This document shows, piece by piece, positions 1 to 6,228 of a stretch of DNA of 7,347 bases. The notes beneath the pieces were generated by a model. That model worked only from the letters and a program-made list of their open reading frames with translations, had not been told where the DNA came from and did no database searches. A program made the translations under genes and the position numbers. Every line of letters begins with the position of its first letter. Within the stretch, counting starts at the first letter, position 1. Origin of the DNA: Rhodobacterales bacterium (GTDB lineage Bacteria; Pseudomonadota; Alphaproteobacteria; Rhodobacterales; Rhodobacteraceae); contig JAAFHS010000113.1 in NCBI GenBank assembly GCA_013298485.1, positions 1 through 7,347 of the forward strand, given 5' to 3'.

Positions 1-81
1 TATGCCTTTGCTGGCGACCATGCGCGACTGACACGTGCCGAATTCGAGGCGACGTGGAACGAAACTGCCGGGAGTGAGTGA
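1..81 (+). CDS. 3' end of an unidentified upstream gene (partial)
   Basis: Frame 1 is open from the left edge to a TGA at 79-81 and gives 26 residues beginning YAFAGDHARL and ending ETAGSE. The other two forward frames look less like protein: one stops after nine codons and the other is rich in Cys and Arg. The stop lies one base before the gltB ATG, and the gltB ribosome binding site lies inside this frame, which is the usual geometry of adjacent genes in an operon. The stretch RLTRAEFEATW loosely resembles the second half of an EF-hand loop (hydrophobic residue, then Glu-Phe four residues on), but the acidic first half is absent, so I do not assign a function. It does not look to me like the C-terminus of GltD, though I cannot exclude that. 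The fragment is too short for a firm gene call. Confidence 0.5.
   Translation, partial: YAFAGDHARLTRAEFEATWNETAGSE
71..74 (+). promoter_or_regulatory. Ribosome binding site of gltB
   Basis: GGAG lies eight bases before the ATG at 83. This supports the ATG over an in-frame GTG at 35, which has no comparable site and would overlap the upstream reading frame. The site is within the last codons of the preceding frame, so ribosomes ending there would sit on the gltB start. Confidence 0.7.
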
Positions 82-82
82 C

Positions 83-3000
83 ATGACCAACGATTTTGCA
101 GCAGATTATGTACAGCGCCAAGAAGCCAAGCGCGCGTTCATGAACGATCACTCGCTTTACCGGAGCGAGGATGAGCATTCGTCCTGCGGGGTGGGGCTGG
201 TGGTGGCGATCAACGGCAAGGCCAGCCGCCGGGTGGTGGAGAACGGGATTGCCGCGCTGAAGGCCGTCTGGCACCGGGGGGCTGTCGATGCGGATGGCAA
301 GACCGGGGATGGCGCGGGCATCCACGTGCAGATTCCGGTCAAGTTCTTTTACGATCAGGTGCGCCGCACGGGGCATGAGCCAGATATGGGCAAGATGATT
401 GCCGTGGGGCAGGTCTTCCTGCCGCGCACGGATTTCGGCGCGCAGGAACGCTGCCGCACGATCGTGGAGACCGAAGTCCTGCGCATGGGGCATTACATCT
501 ATGGCTGGCGGCATGTGCCAGTGGATGTGTCGGTCTTGGGCGACAAGGCCAATGCGACGCGGCCCGAGATTGAACAGATCCTGATCCGCTGCGACAAGGA
601 GATTGATGCCGAAGCGTTCGAACGCGAGTTGTACATCATCCGCCGCCGGATCGAAAAGGCGGCGCTGGCGGCGCAGATTCAAGGTGTGTACATCTGTTCA
701 CTTTCCTGCCGGTCGATCATCTACAAGGGCATGATGCTGGCCGAACAGGTGGCGGTGTTCTATCCGGACCTGATGGACGAGCGGTTCGAGAGCGCCTTTG
801 CGATCTATCACCAGCGCTATTCCACCAACACCTTCCCGCAATGGTGGCTGGCACAGCCGTTCCGGATGCTGGCGCATAACGGCGAGATCAATACGCTGAA
901 AGGCAACGTCAACTGGATGAAAAGCCATGAGATTCGCATGGCATCCAACAACTTTGGCGAGGCGGCAGAGGATATCAAGCCGATCATCCCGGCTGGCACG
1001 AGCGATTCGGGTGCGCTGGATGCGGTGTTCGAGGTGATGGTGCGGTCAGGGCGTTCTGCGCCTATGGCCAAGACAATGCTGGTGCCCGAGGCGTGGTCAA
1101 AGGCCACGACGGACATGCCGCAGGCCTGGGCGGACATGTATGCCTATTGCAACGCGGTGATGGAGCCGTGGGACGGGCCTGCGGCGCTGGCCATGACGGA
1201 CGGGCGCTGGGTTTGCGGGGGGCTGGACCGCAACGGCCTGCGCCCGATGCGCTATGTGGTGACGGGCGACGGGCTGCTGATTGCGGGGTCGGAGGCGGGC
1301 ATGGTGCCGGTGGACGAGACGACGATCCGCGAAAAGGGCGCACTGGGGCCGGGGCAGATGATCGCGGTCGATATGGAGAAGGGCAAGCTCTATCACGATA
1401 CGGCGATGAAGGATAAACTGGCGGCATCGCAGCCTTATTCCGAGTGGATTGAAAAGGTGGTCGATCTGAACAGCCTGCTGCGCGACGTGCCGGAAACGGC
1501 GCTGTTCAGCGGGGCTGAACTGCGGCGGCGGCAGATTGCGGCGGGCTATACGGTGGAGGAGCTGGAGCAGGTTCTGGCCCCGATGGCCGAAGATGGCAAG
1601 GAAATGATCGCGTCGATGGGGGATGATACGCCCGCGGCGGTGCTGTCATCGGTGTACCGGCCGTTGAGCCATTTCTTCCGGCAGAACTTTTCCCAGGTCA
1701 CGAACCCGCCGATTGACAGCTTGCGCGAAGGCCGGGTGATGAGCCTGAAGACGCGGTTCGGGAATTTGAAGAACGTGCTGGATGAAAACTCCAGCCAGAC
1801 GGAAATTCTGGTGCTGGAAAGCCCGTTCATCGCGAATGCGGAATTCGGCGTGATGGTGGAGAAATTCGGGGATCAGGTGGCGTTCATCGATTGCACATTC
1901 GCGGTCGGGCCGGGACTGGACGATCTGCGGCAGGGGCTGGAGCGTATCAGGGCGGAAGCGGAAGATGCGGTGCGGTCTGGTGCGGGGCATCTGGTGCTGA
2001 CGGATGAGTATCAGGGCGCGGATAAGGTGGCGATGCCGATGATTCTGGCGACGAGTGCGGTGCATTCGTGGCTGACACGCAAAGGCCTGCGCACGTTCTG
2101 TTCGGTGAACGTGCGTTCGGCGGAGTGTATCGACCCGCATTACTTCGCGGTACTGATCGGGTCGGGTGCAACGACGGTGAACGCCTATCTGGCGCAGGAT
2201 ACGATTGCAGACCGGATTGCGCGGGGGCTGATCGATGGCAGTCTGACGGATGCGACGCGCAGGTATCGCGATGCGATTGATGCAGGCCTGTTGAAGATCA
2301 TGTCGAAGATGGGGATTTCGGTTGTCTCCTCCTATCGCGGGGGCCTGAATTTCGAGGCGGTGGGGTTGAGCCGTGCGCTGGTGGCGGAATACTTCCCCGG
2401 TATGCAAAGCCGGATTTCGGGGATCGGTGTTTCCGGGATCGAACAGAAGCTGGAAGAGGTGCATGCCAAGGGTTGGCTGGGGGGGGCGGATGTGCTGCCC
2501 ATCGGCGGGTTCTACAAGGCGCGGCGATCGGGTGAAAAGCACGCATGGGAAGCGCAGACGATGCACATGCTGCAATCGGCCTGCGACAGGGCGAGCTATG
2601 ATCTGTGGAAGCAGTATTCGGCGGCGATGCGGGCGAACCCGCCGATCCATATCCGCGATCTGCTGGATATCAAGCCGCTGGGCAAGGCGGTGCCAATCGA
2701 GGAGGTGGAAAGCATCACGTCGATCCGCAAGCGGTTTGTCACACCGGGGATGAGCCTTGGGGCCTTGGGGCCAGAGGCACACAAGACGCTGAACGTGGCG
2801 ATGAACCGGATCGGGGCGAAATCCGACAGTGGCGAGGGCGGCGAAGACCCCGCACATTTCACGCCGGAGGCGAACGGGGATAACCCGTCGGCCAAGATCA
2901 AGCAGGTGGCATCGGGGCGCTTTGGCGTGACAGCCGAATACCTGAACGCCTGTGAGGAATTGGAAATCAAGGTTGCCCAAGGGGCAAAGCCTGGCGAAGG

Positions 3001-4624
3001 CGGGCAATTGCCGGGCATGAAGGTCACGGCCTTGATCGCGCGGCTGCGGCATTCGACACCGGGGGTGACGCTGATCTCACCCCCGCCGCACCATGATATC
3101 TATTCGATCGAGGATCTGGCGCAGCTGATCTATGATCTGAAGCAGATCAACCCGCGGGCCAAGGTGACGGTCAAGCTGGTGTCGCAGTCGGGCGTGGGCA
3201 CGATTGCGGCGGGCGTGGCCAAGGCCAAGGCGGATATCATCCTGATTTCCGGGCATAATGGCGGCACAGGGGCCAGCCCCGGCACATCTATCAAATACGC
3301 TGGCCTGCCCTGGGAGATGGGCCTGACCGAGGCGCATCAGGTGCTGGCGATGAACAACCTGCGCGAACGGGTGACGCTGCGCACGGATGGCGGCCTGCGG
3401 ACGGGGCGCGATGTGGTGATGGCCGCGATGATGGGGGCCGAGGAATACGGGATCGGCACGGCGGCGCTGATTGCAATGGGCTGCATCATGGTGCGGCAGT
3501 GCCAGAGCAACACCTGCCCGGTGGGGGTTTGCACGCAGAACGAGGCGCTGCGGGCGAAATTCACGGGCACGGCGGACAAGGTGGTGAATCTTATCACCTT
3601 CTATGCGCAGGAGGTGCGGGAACTGCTGGCCAGCATCGGGGCGCGGTCGATTGATGAGATCATCGGGCGGGCCGATCTGCTGACGCAGGTCAGCCGGGGA
3701 GCGGCCAATCTGGATGATCTGGATCTGAACCCGCTGCTCATCACGGTCGATGGCAGCCAGAAAATCACCTACGATCGGTCCAAACCACGCAATGCGGTGC
3801 CCGATACGTTGGACGCCGACATCGTGAAGGACGGCGCGCGGTTCTTTGAGGATGGCGAGAAGATGCAGCTGAGCTATGCGGTCCGCAACACGCATCGCAC
3901 GATTGGCACGCGGGCCAGCAGCCATATCGTGAAACGGTTCGGGATGCGCAACAACCTGCAGCCCGATCATCTGACGGTCAAGCTGATGGGCAGCGCGGGG
4001 CAGTCCTTGGGCGCGTTCGCAGTGCGGGGATTGAAGCTGGAAGTGATGGGCGATGCCAACGATTATGTCGGCAAGGGCCTGTCAGGCGGCATGATCGTGG
4101 TGCGCCCGCAGATGGCGTCACCGCTGACGGCGGCGGAGAATACGATCATCGGTAACACGGTGCTGTACGGGGCGACGGCGGGACAGCTGTTTGCGGCGGG
4201 GCGCGCGGGCGAGCGCTTTGCGGTGCGCAATTCGGGTGCGTCTGTGGTGGTTGAAGGCTGCGGGTCGAACGGCTGCGAATACATGACGGGCGGGGTAGCG
4301 GTGATCCTGGGGCGGATCGGGGCCAACTTCGGCGCGGGCATGACGGGGGGGATGGCTTACTTGTATGATCCGGGCGGCGTGGCCGAGGATTTCATCAACG
4401 GTGAAAGCCTTGTCACCTGCGCGGTTGCCCACCCGCATTGGGAGGCGCAGTTGCGCGGGTTGATCGCGCAGCACGCGGCGGAGACCGACAGCGTGAAGGC
4501 ACGCGCCATCCTTGCGGATTGGGGATCGGAGCGGCTGAATTTCCTGCAGGTCTGCCCGAAAGAGATGCTGGTGCATCTGCCGCACCCCTTGAGCGACGAA
4601 CGCACGGCGGTGCCTGCGGAGTGA
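83..4624 (+). CDS. gltB: Glutamate synthase (NADPH-type), large (alpha) subunit GltB
   Basis: GltB is the cytoplasmic large subunit of bacterial glutamate synthase. With GltD and NADPH it converts glutamine plus 2-oxoglutarate to two glutamates, the second half of the GS-GOGAT ammonia assimilation route. The 1513-residue length is normal for alphaproteobacteria. Domains in order: a 34-residue propeptide; a class II glutamine amidotransferase starting at Cys35 (SSCGVGLV), the N-terminal nucleophile after processing, with the NGEINT motif at 266-271 and extending to about 440; a central domain about 480-780; the FMN-binding synthase barrel about 835-1215, with DSGEGGED (915-922), AKPGEGGQLPG (968-978) and SGHNGGTGASP (1056-1066); [3Fe-4S] ligands Cys1134, Cys1140 and Cys1145 in a C-x5-C-x4-C pattern; and the C-terminal GXGXG beta-helix about 1303-1430. 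In mature numbering these cysteines fall two residues from the Azospirillum ligands as I remember them (1102, 1108, 1113). gltD is not in the window. The reading frame is intact. A strong terminator follows the stop by three bases. Confidence 0.98.
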   Translation: MTNDFAADYVQRQEAKRAFMNDHSLYRSEDEHSSCGVGLVVAINGKASRRVVENGIAALKAVWHRGAVDADGKTGDGAGIHVQIPVKFFYDQVRRTGHEPDMGKMIAVGQVFLPRTDFGAQERCRTIVETEVLRMGHYIYGWRHVPVDVSVLGDKANATRPEIEQILIRCDKEIDAEAFERELYIIRRRIEKAALAAQIQGVYICSLSCRSIIYKGMMLAEQVAVFYPDLMDERFESAFAIYHQRYSTNTFPQWWLAQPFRMLAHNGEINTLKGNVNWMKSHEIRMASNNFGEAAEDIKPIIPAGTSDSGALDAVFEVMVRSGRSAPMAKTMLVPEAWSKATTDMPQAWADMYAYCNAVMEPWDGPAALAMTDGRWVCGGLDRNGLRPMRYVVTGDGLLIAGSEAGMVPVDETTIREKGALGPGQMIAVDMEKGKLYHDTAMKDKLAASQPYSEWIEKVVDLNSLLRDVPETALFSGAELRRRQIAAGYTVEELEQVLAPMAEDGKEMIASMGDDTPAAVLSSVYRPLSHFFRQNFSQVTNPPIDSLREGRVMSLKTRFGNLKNVLDENSSQTEILVLESPFIANAEFGVMVEKFGDQVAFIDCTFAVGPGLDDLRQGLERIRAEAEDAVRSGAGHLVLTDEYQGADKVAMPMILATSAVHSWLTRKGLRTFCSVNVRSAECIDPHYFAVLIGSGATTVNAYLAQDTIADRIARGLIDGSLTDATRRYRDAIDAGLLKIMSKMGISVVSSYRGGLNFEAVGLSRALVAEYFPGMQSRISGIGVSGIEQKLEEVHAKGWLGGADVLPIGGFYKARRSGEKHAWEAQTMHMLQSACDRASYDLWKQYSAAMRANPPIHIRDLLDIKPLGKAVPIEEVESITSIRKRFVTPGMSLGALGPEAHKTLNVAMNRIGAKSDSGEGGEDPAHFTPEANGDNPSAKIKQVASGRFGVTAEYLNACEELEIKVAQGAKPGEGGQLPGMKVTALIARLRHSTPGVTLISPPPHHDIYSIEDLAQLIYDLKQINPRAKVTVKLVSQSGVGTIAAGVAKAKADIILISGHNGGTGASPGTSIKYAGLPWEMGLTEAHQVLAMNNLRERVTLRTDGGLRTGRDVVMAAMMGAEEYGIGTAALIAMGCIMVRQCQSNTCPVGVCTQNEALRAKFTGTADKVVNLITFYAQEVRELLASIGARSIDEIIGRADLLTQVSRGAANLDDLDLNPLLITVDGSQKITYDRSKPRNAVPDTLDADIVKDGARFFEDGEKMQLSYAVRNTHRTIGTRASSHIVKRFGMRNNLQPDHLTVKLMGSAGQSLGAFAVRGLKLEVMGDANDYVGKGLSGGMIVVRPQMASPLTAAENTIIGNTVLYGATAGQLFAAGRAGERFAVRNSGASVVVEGCGSNGCEYMTGGVAVILGRIGANFGAGMTGGMAYLYDPGGVAEDFINGESLVTCAVAHPHWEAQLRGLIAQHAAETDSVKARAILADWGSERLNFLQVCPKEMLVHLPHPLSDERTAVPAE
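3060..3085 (+). other. Perfect 9-bp inverted repeat inside gltB
   Basis: CGGGGGTGA at 3060-3068 and TCACCCCCG at 3077-3085 are exact reverse complements around an eight-base loop, giving a very stable GC-rich mRNA hairpin within the FMN domain (residues around TPGVTLISPPP). No T-run follows, so it is not an intrinsic terminator. The encoded peptide is well conserved in GltB proteins, so the codons may pair by chance. A role in mRNA stability or translation pausing is only a possibility. Confidence 0.45.
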
Positions 4625-4627
4625 TCT

Positions 4628-4654
4628 AAGGCCCCCGGGGACGGGGGCCTTTTT
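4628..4654 (+). terminator. Rho-independent terminator of gltB
   Basis: AAGGCCCCCG (4628-4637) pairs perfectly with CGGGGGCCTT (4642-4651) around a GGGA tetraloop, and the stem runs into a tract of five T at 4650-4654. It lies three bases after the gltB stop codon and separates the gltB unit from mtgA. On the opposite strand the stem is followed by only two T, so it should act mainly on rightward transcription. Confidence 0.92.
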
Positions 4655-4664
4655 CATGCCGGGG

Positions 4665-4692
4665 TTGACGGGCGCGCGGGCGCACGTAGAAC
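4665..4692 (+). promoter_or_regulatory. Probable sigma-70-type promoter of mtgA
   Basis: TTGACG (4665-4670, five of six matches to the consensus -35) and TAGAAC (4687-4692, four of six matches to the -10) are separated by 16 bases, directly after the gltB terminator. The usual distance from -10 to the start of transcription puts +1 at about 4698-4700, at or beside the mtgA ATG. This would be the first promoter of the mtgA-fzlA-queG block. It is a consensus match only. Confidence 0.65.
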
Positions 4693-4699
4693 ACATGCG

Positions 4700-5440
4700 A
4701 TGACCGGGACGGATGCACCCAAACCAAAGACGACCCGCAAGCGCAAGTCGCGGGCGAAGGGTGTGGCGCGCCCGTTGTGGCGGCGCGTGTTGCGCTGGGC
4801 CGGGATGGGACTGGGCGGAGTGGTGGGGTTTTTCCTGCTGCTGATCCTGTTGTTCAGCTTCATCAATCCGCCGACGAACCTGTATCAGATGTCCGAGGGC
4901 CGCCGTCTGGGCGGGATTGATCGCGACTGGGTGGATTGGGATGCGATAGCGCCCGTGATGGGGCGGTCGGCGGTGGCATCGGAGGATGCGAATTTCTGCC
5001 TGCATGGCGGGTTTGACATGGCGGCCATCCGGGCGGCGATTGACGAGGGCGGCAATCGCGGCGCATCGACGATCACGCAGCAGGTGGTCAAGAACGTGTT
5101 CCTGTGGCAGGGGCGGTCCTGGCTGCGCAAGGCGATGGAGGCCGCGCTGACACCGGTGGTCGAACTTGTCTGGTCAAAGCAGCGCATTCTGGAAGTGTAT
5201 CTGAACGTCGCGGAGTTTGACGAAGGCGTGTTCGGTGTGCAGGCCGCAGCACAGCATTACTTTGGTGTCGATGCGCGCGATCTGACGGCCACGCAGGCCG
5301 CACGTCTGGCCGCCGTTCTGCCGGATCCCAAAGGGCGCGATGCCGCCAGTCCGGGGCCATTCGTGCGCAGGCGGACAGGCCAGGTCATCGGCGGGGCGGA
5401 AACTATCGCGGCGGATGGCCGGGCTGCGTGTTTCGAATAA
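4700..5440 (+). CDS. mtgA: Monofunctional biosynthetic peptidoglycan transglycosylase MtgA
   Basis: MtgA is an inner-membrane GT51 glycosyltransferase that polymerises lipid II into glycan strands without a transpeptidase domain. The 246-residue protein has a basic cytoplasmic N-terminus (about 1-33), one transmembrane segment (about 34-56) and a periplasmic GT51 domain. Family motifs appear in order: EDANFCLHGGFD with catalytic Glu95 (95-106); GASTITQQ (121-128); RKAMEAAL (143-150); ILEVYLN with the second conserved Glu165 (163-169); AAAQHYFG (182-189) and LAAVLP (203-208). Length and motif order are typical of MtgA, and no penicillin-binding domain follows, which rules out a class A PBP. 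The ATG at 4700 has no Shine-Dalgarno sequence upstream and sits where the predicted transcript would begin, which suggests leaderless translation. An ATG at 4695 reaches a stop after one codon, so it is not the start. No clear terminator follows, so transcription may continue into fzlA. Confidence 0.95.
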   Translation: MTGTDAPKPKTTRKRKSRAKGVARPLWRRVLRWAGMGLGGVVGFFLLLILLFSFINPPTNLYQMSEGRRLGGIDRDWVDWDAIAPVMGRSAVASEDANFCLHGGFDMAAIRAAIDEGGNRGASTITQQVVKNVFLWQGRSWLRKAMEAALTPVVELVWSKQRILEVYLNVAEFDEGVFGVQAAAQHYFGVDARDLTATQAARLAAVLPDPKGRDAASPGPFVRRRTGQVIGGAETIAADGRAACFE

Positions 5441-5505
5441 GTGGACTGTTGAAATCCGCCCCCTGACGCTGCATTGAAGGGGGGATGTGACACGCAGGTT
5501 ATCCG

Positions 5506-6171
5506 ATGATCCGACTTTATCACTTTGCCCTGTCCCCCTATTGCCGCAAGGTGCGCCTGACACTGGCGGAAAAGAAGCTTGAGGTCGAACTGGTTGAGGA
5601 GCGGTACTGGGACCCCTCGCCCGAATTCCTGCGCCGCAATCCGGCAGGCAAGGTGCCGGTTCTGAAGATCGATGCGCGCATGATGAGCGAGAGCCAGGCT
5701 ATCTGCGAATATCTGGACGAATCGGTGCCCGCCAACCCCTTGATGCCGCGCGATCCCGAAGGGCGGTACGAGGTGCGGCGGTTGTGCGCGTGGTTTGACG
5801 ACAAGTTTCAGGCGGAGGTGACGTCGAAACTGCTGCATGAGCGGGTGAACAAGAAGGTGATGGGCCAGGGCTATCCGGACAGCAAGAACGTGAAGGCGGG
5901 ATCGCAGCGGATCAAGGCGCATCTGGATTACATGGGCCTGCTCTTGGATGAGCGGCGCTGGCTGGCGGGGGATGTGATGAGCCTTGCGGACCTGACGGCG
6001 GCGGCGCATCTGTCATGCCTTGACTACATCAGCGATGTGGATTGGCACCGCTCGGCCGTGGTGAAGGACTGGTATGCCAAGATCAAATCGCGGCCGAGTT
6101 TCCGGGCCTTACTGGCAGATCAGGTGTCGGGGTTCCCGCCGGCCGCGCATTATGCGGATCTGGATTTCTGA
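5506..6171 (+). CDS. fzlA: GST-fold protein, probable FtsZ-binding cell division regulator FzlA
   Basis: This 221-residue protein has the two-domain glutathione S-transferase layout. The N-terminal thioredoxin-like domain carries SPYCRKVR (10-17), the cis-proline in KVPVL (Pro51) and the SES turn (61-63). The helical C-terminal domain contains the SLAD capping box (159-162). I assign it to FzlA rather than a generic GST because of the ERYW segment (Trp35), the conserved GYPDSKNVKAG stretch (122-132) and the C-terminal tail ending HYADLDF. In Caulobacter FzlA, as I recall, a Trp near residue 38 and an Asp in the tail matter for FtsZ binding. There FzlA binds FtsZ at midcell, promotes constriction by linking FtsZ to septal wall synthesis, and is reported not to act as a normal GST. 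A weak AGG lies seven bases before the ATG, and no convincing promoter is visible in the 65-base gap after mtgA. The GST fold is near certain; the FzlA identity is from memory of the family. Confidence 0.8.
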   Translation: MIRLYHFALSPYCRKVRLTLAEKKLEVELVEERYWDPSPEFLRRNPAGKVPVLKIDARMMSESQAICEYLDESVPANPLMPRDPEGRYEVRRLCAWFDDKFQAEVTSKLLHERVNKKVMGQGYPDSKNVKAGSQRIKAHLDYMGLLLDERRWLAGDVMSLADLTAAAHLSCLDYISDVDWHRSAVVKDWYAKIKSRPSFRALLADQVSGFPPAAHYADLDF

Positions 6172-6177
6172 ATGTCA

Positions 6178-6210
6178 GGCCGCCGGGGCCCTGCCCCGGA
6201 CCCCGGGATA
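6178..6210 (+). repeat. GC-rich palindromic intergenic element between fzlA and queG
   Basis: CCGGGGC (6183-6189) and GCCCCGG (6193-6199) form a 7-bp perfect hairpin with a three-base loop. A second copy of the right arm, CCCCGG, follows at 6201-6206 and could pair with the same left arm, giving two alternative stems. The block ends in GGGATA with no T-tract, so it is not a good terminator. From memory it resembles a short dispersed element frequent at gene ends in Rhodobacterales genomes (left arm, right arm, then a C-run and GGGATAT). Only one copy is in this window, so its repeat status is inferred. Confidence 0.55.
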
Positions 6211-6220
6211 GTTAAGAACA

Positions 6221-6225
6221 GAGGA
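6221..6225 (+). promoter_or_regulatory. Ribosome binding site deciding the queG start
   Basis: GAGGA lies three bases before the ATG at 6229, with its GAGG core four bases away. This is somewhat close but is a much better match than anything before the alternative in-frame ATG at 6172, which directly follows the fzlA stop codon. Confidence 0.65.
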
Positions 6226-6228
6226 AGC

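Noticed and set aside
35..82. GTG at 35 as an earlier gltB start
   Set aside because: It lacks a ribosome site, overlaps the upstream frame and adds 16 residues to a propeptide that already has a normal length from the ATG at 83.
1646..3052. Long antisense open frame of 468 codons opposite gltB
   Set aside because: Its translation is rich in Arg, His and Pro with no recognisable domain, as expected for the reverse strand of a high-GC gene. gltB on the other strand is unambiguous here.
3077..3970. Antisense open frame of 297 codons opposite gltB
   Set aside because: It has the same Arg/His/Gln-rich composition, lies opposite the conserved FMN and iron-sulfur region, and shows no start context.
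5459..5483. CCCCCT/AGGGGG inverted repeat between mtgA and fzlA as a terminator
   Set aside because: The stem is only 6 bp with a 13-base loop and has no T-tract after it, so it is not convincing as an intrinsic terminator.
5449..5504. TTGAAA (5449) and CTGACG (5463) as -35 boxes of an fzlA promoter
   Set aside because: At 16-18 base spacing the matching -10 hexamers have three or fewer consensus bases, too weak to annotate.
5257..6009. Antisense open frame of 250 codons spanning the mtgA end and fzlA
   Set aside because: It crosses two well-supported genes and their gap, and its composition is that of a shadow frame.
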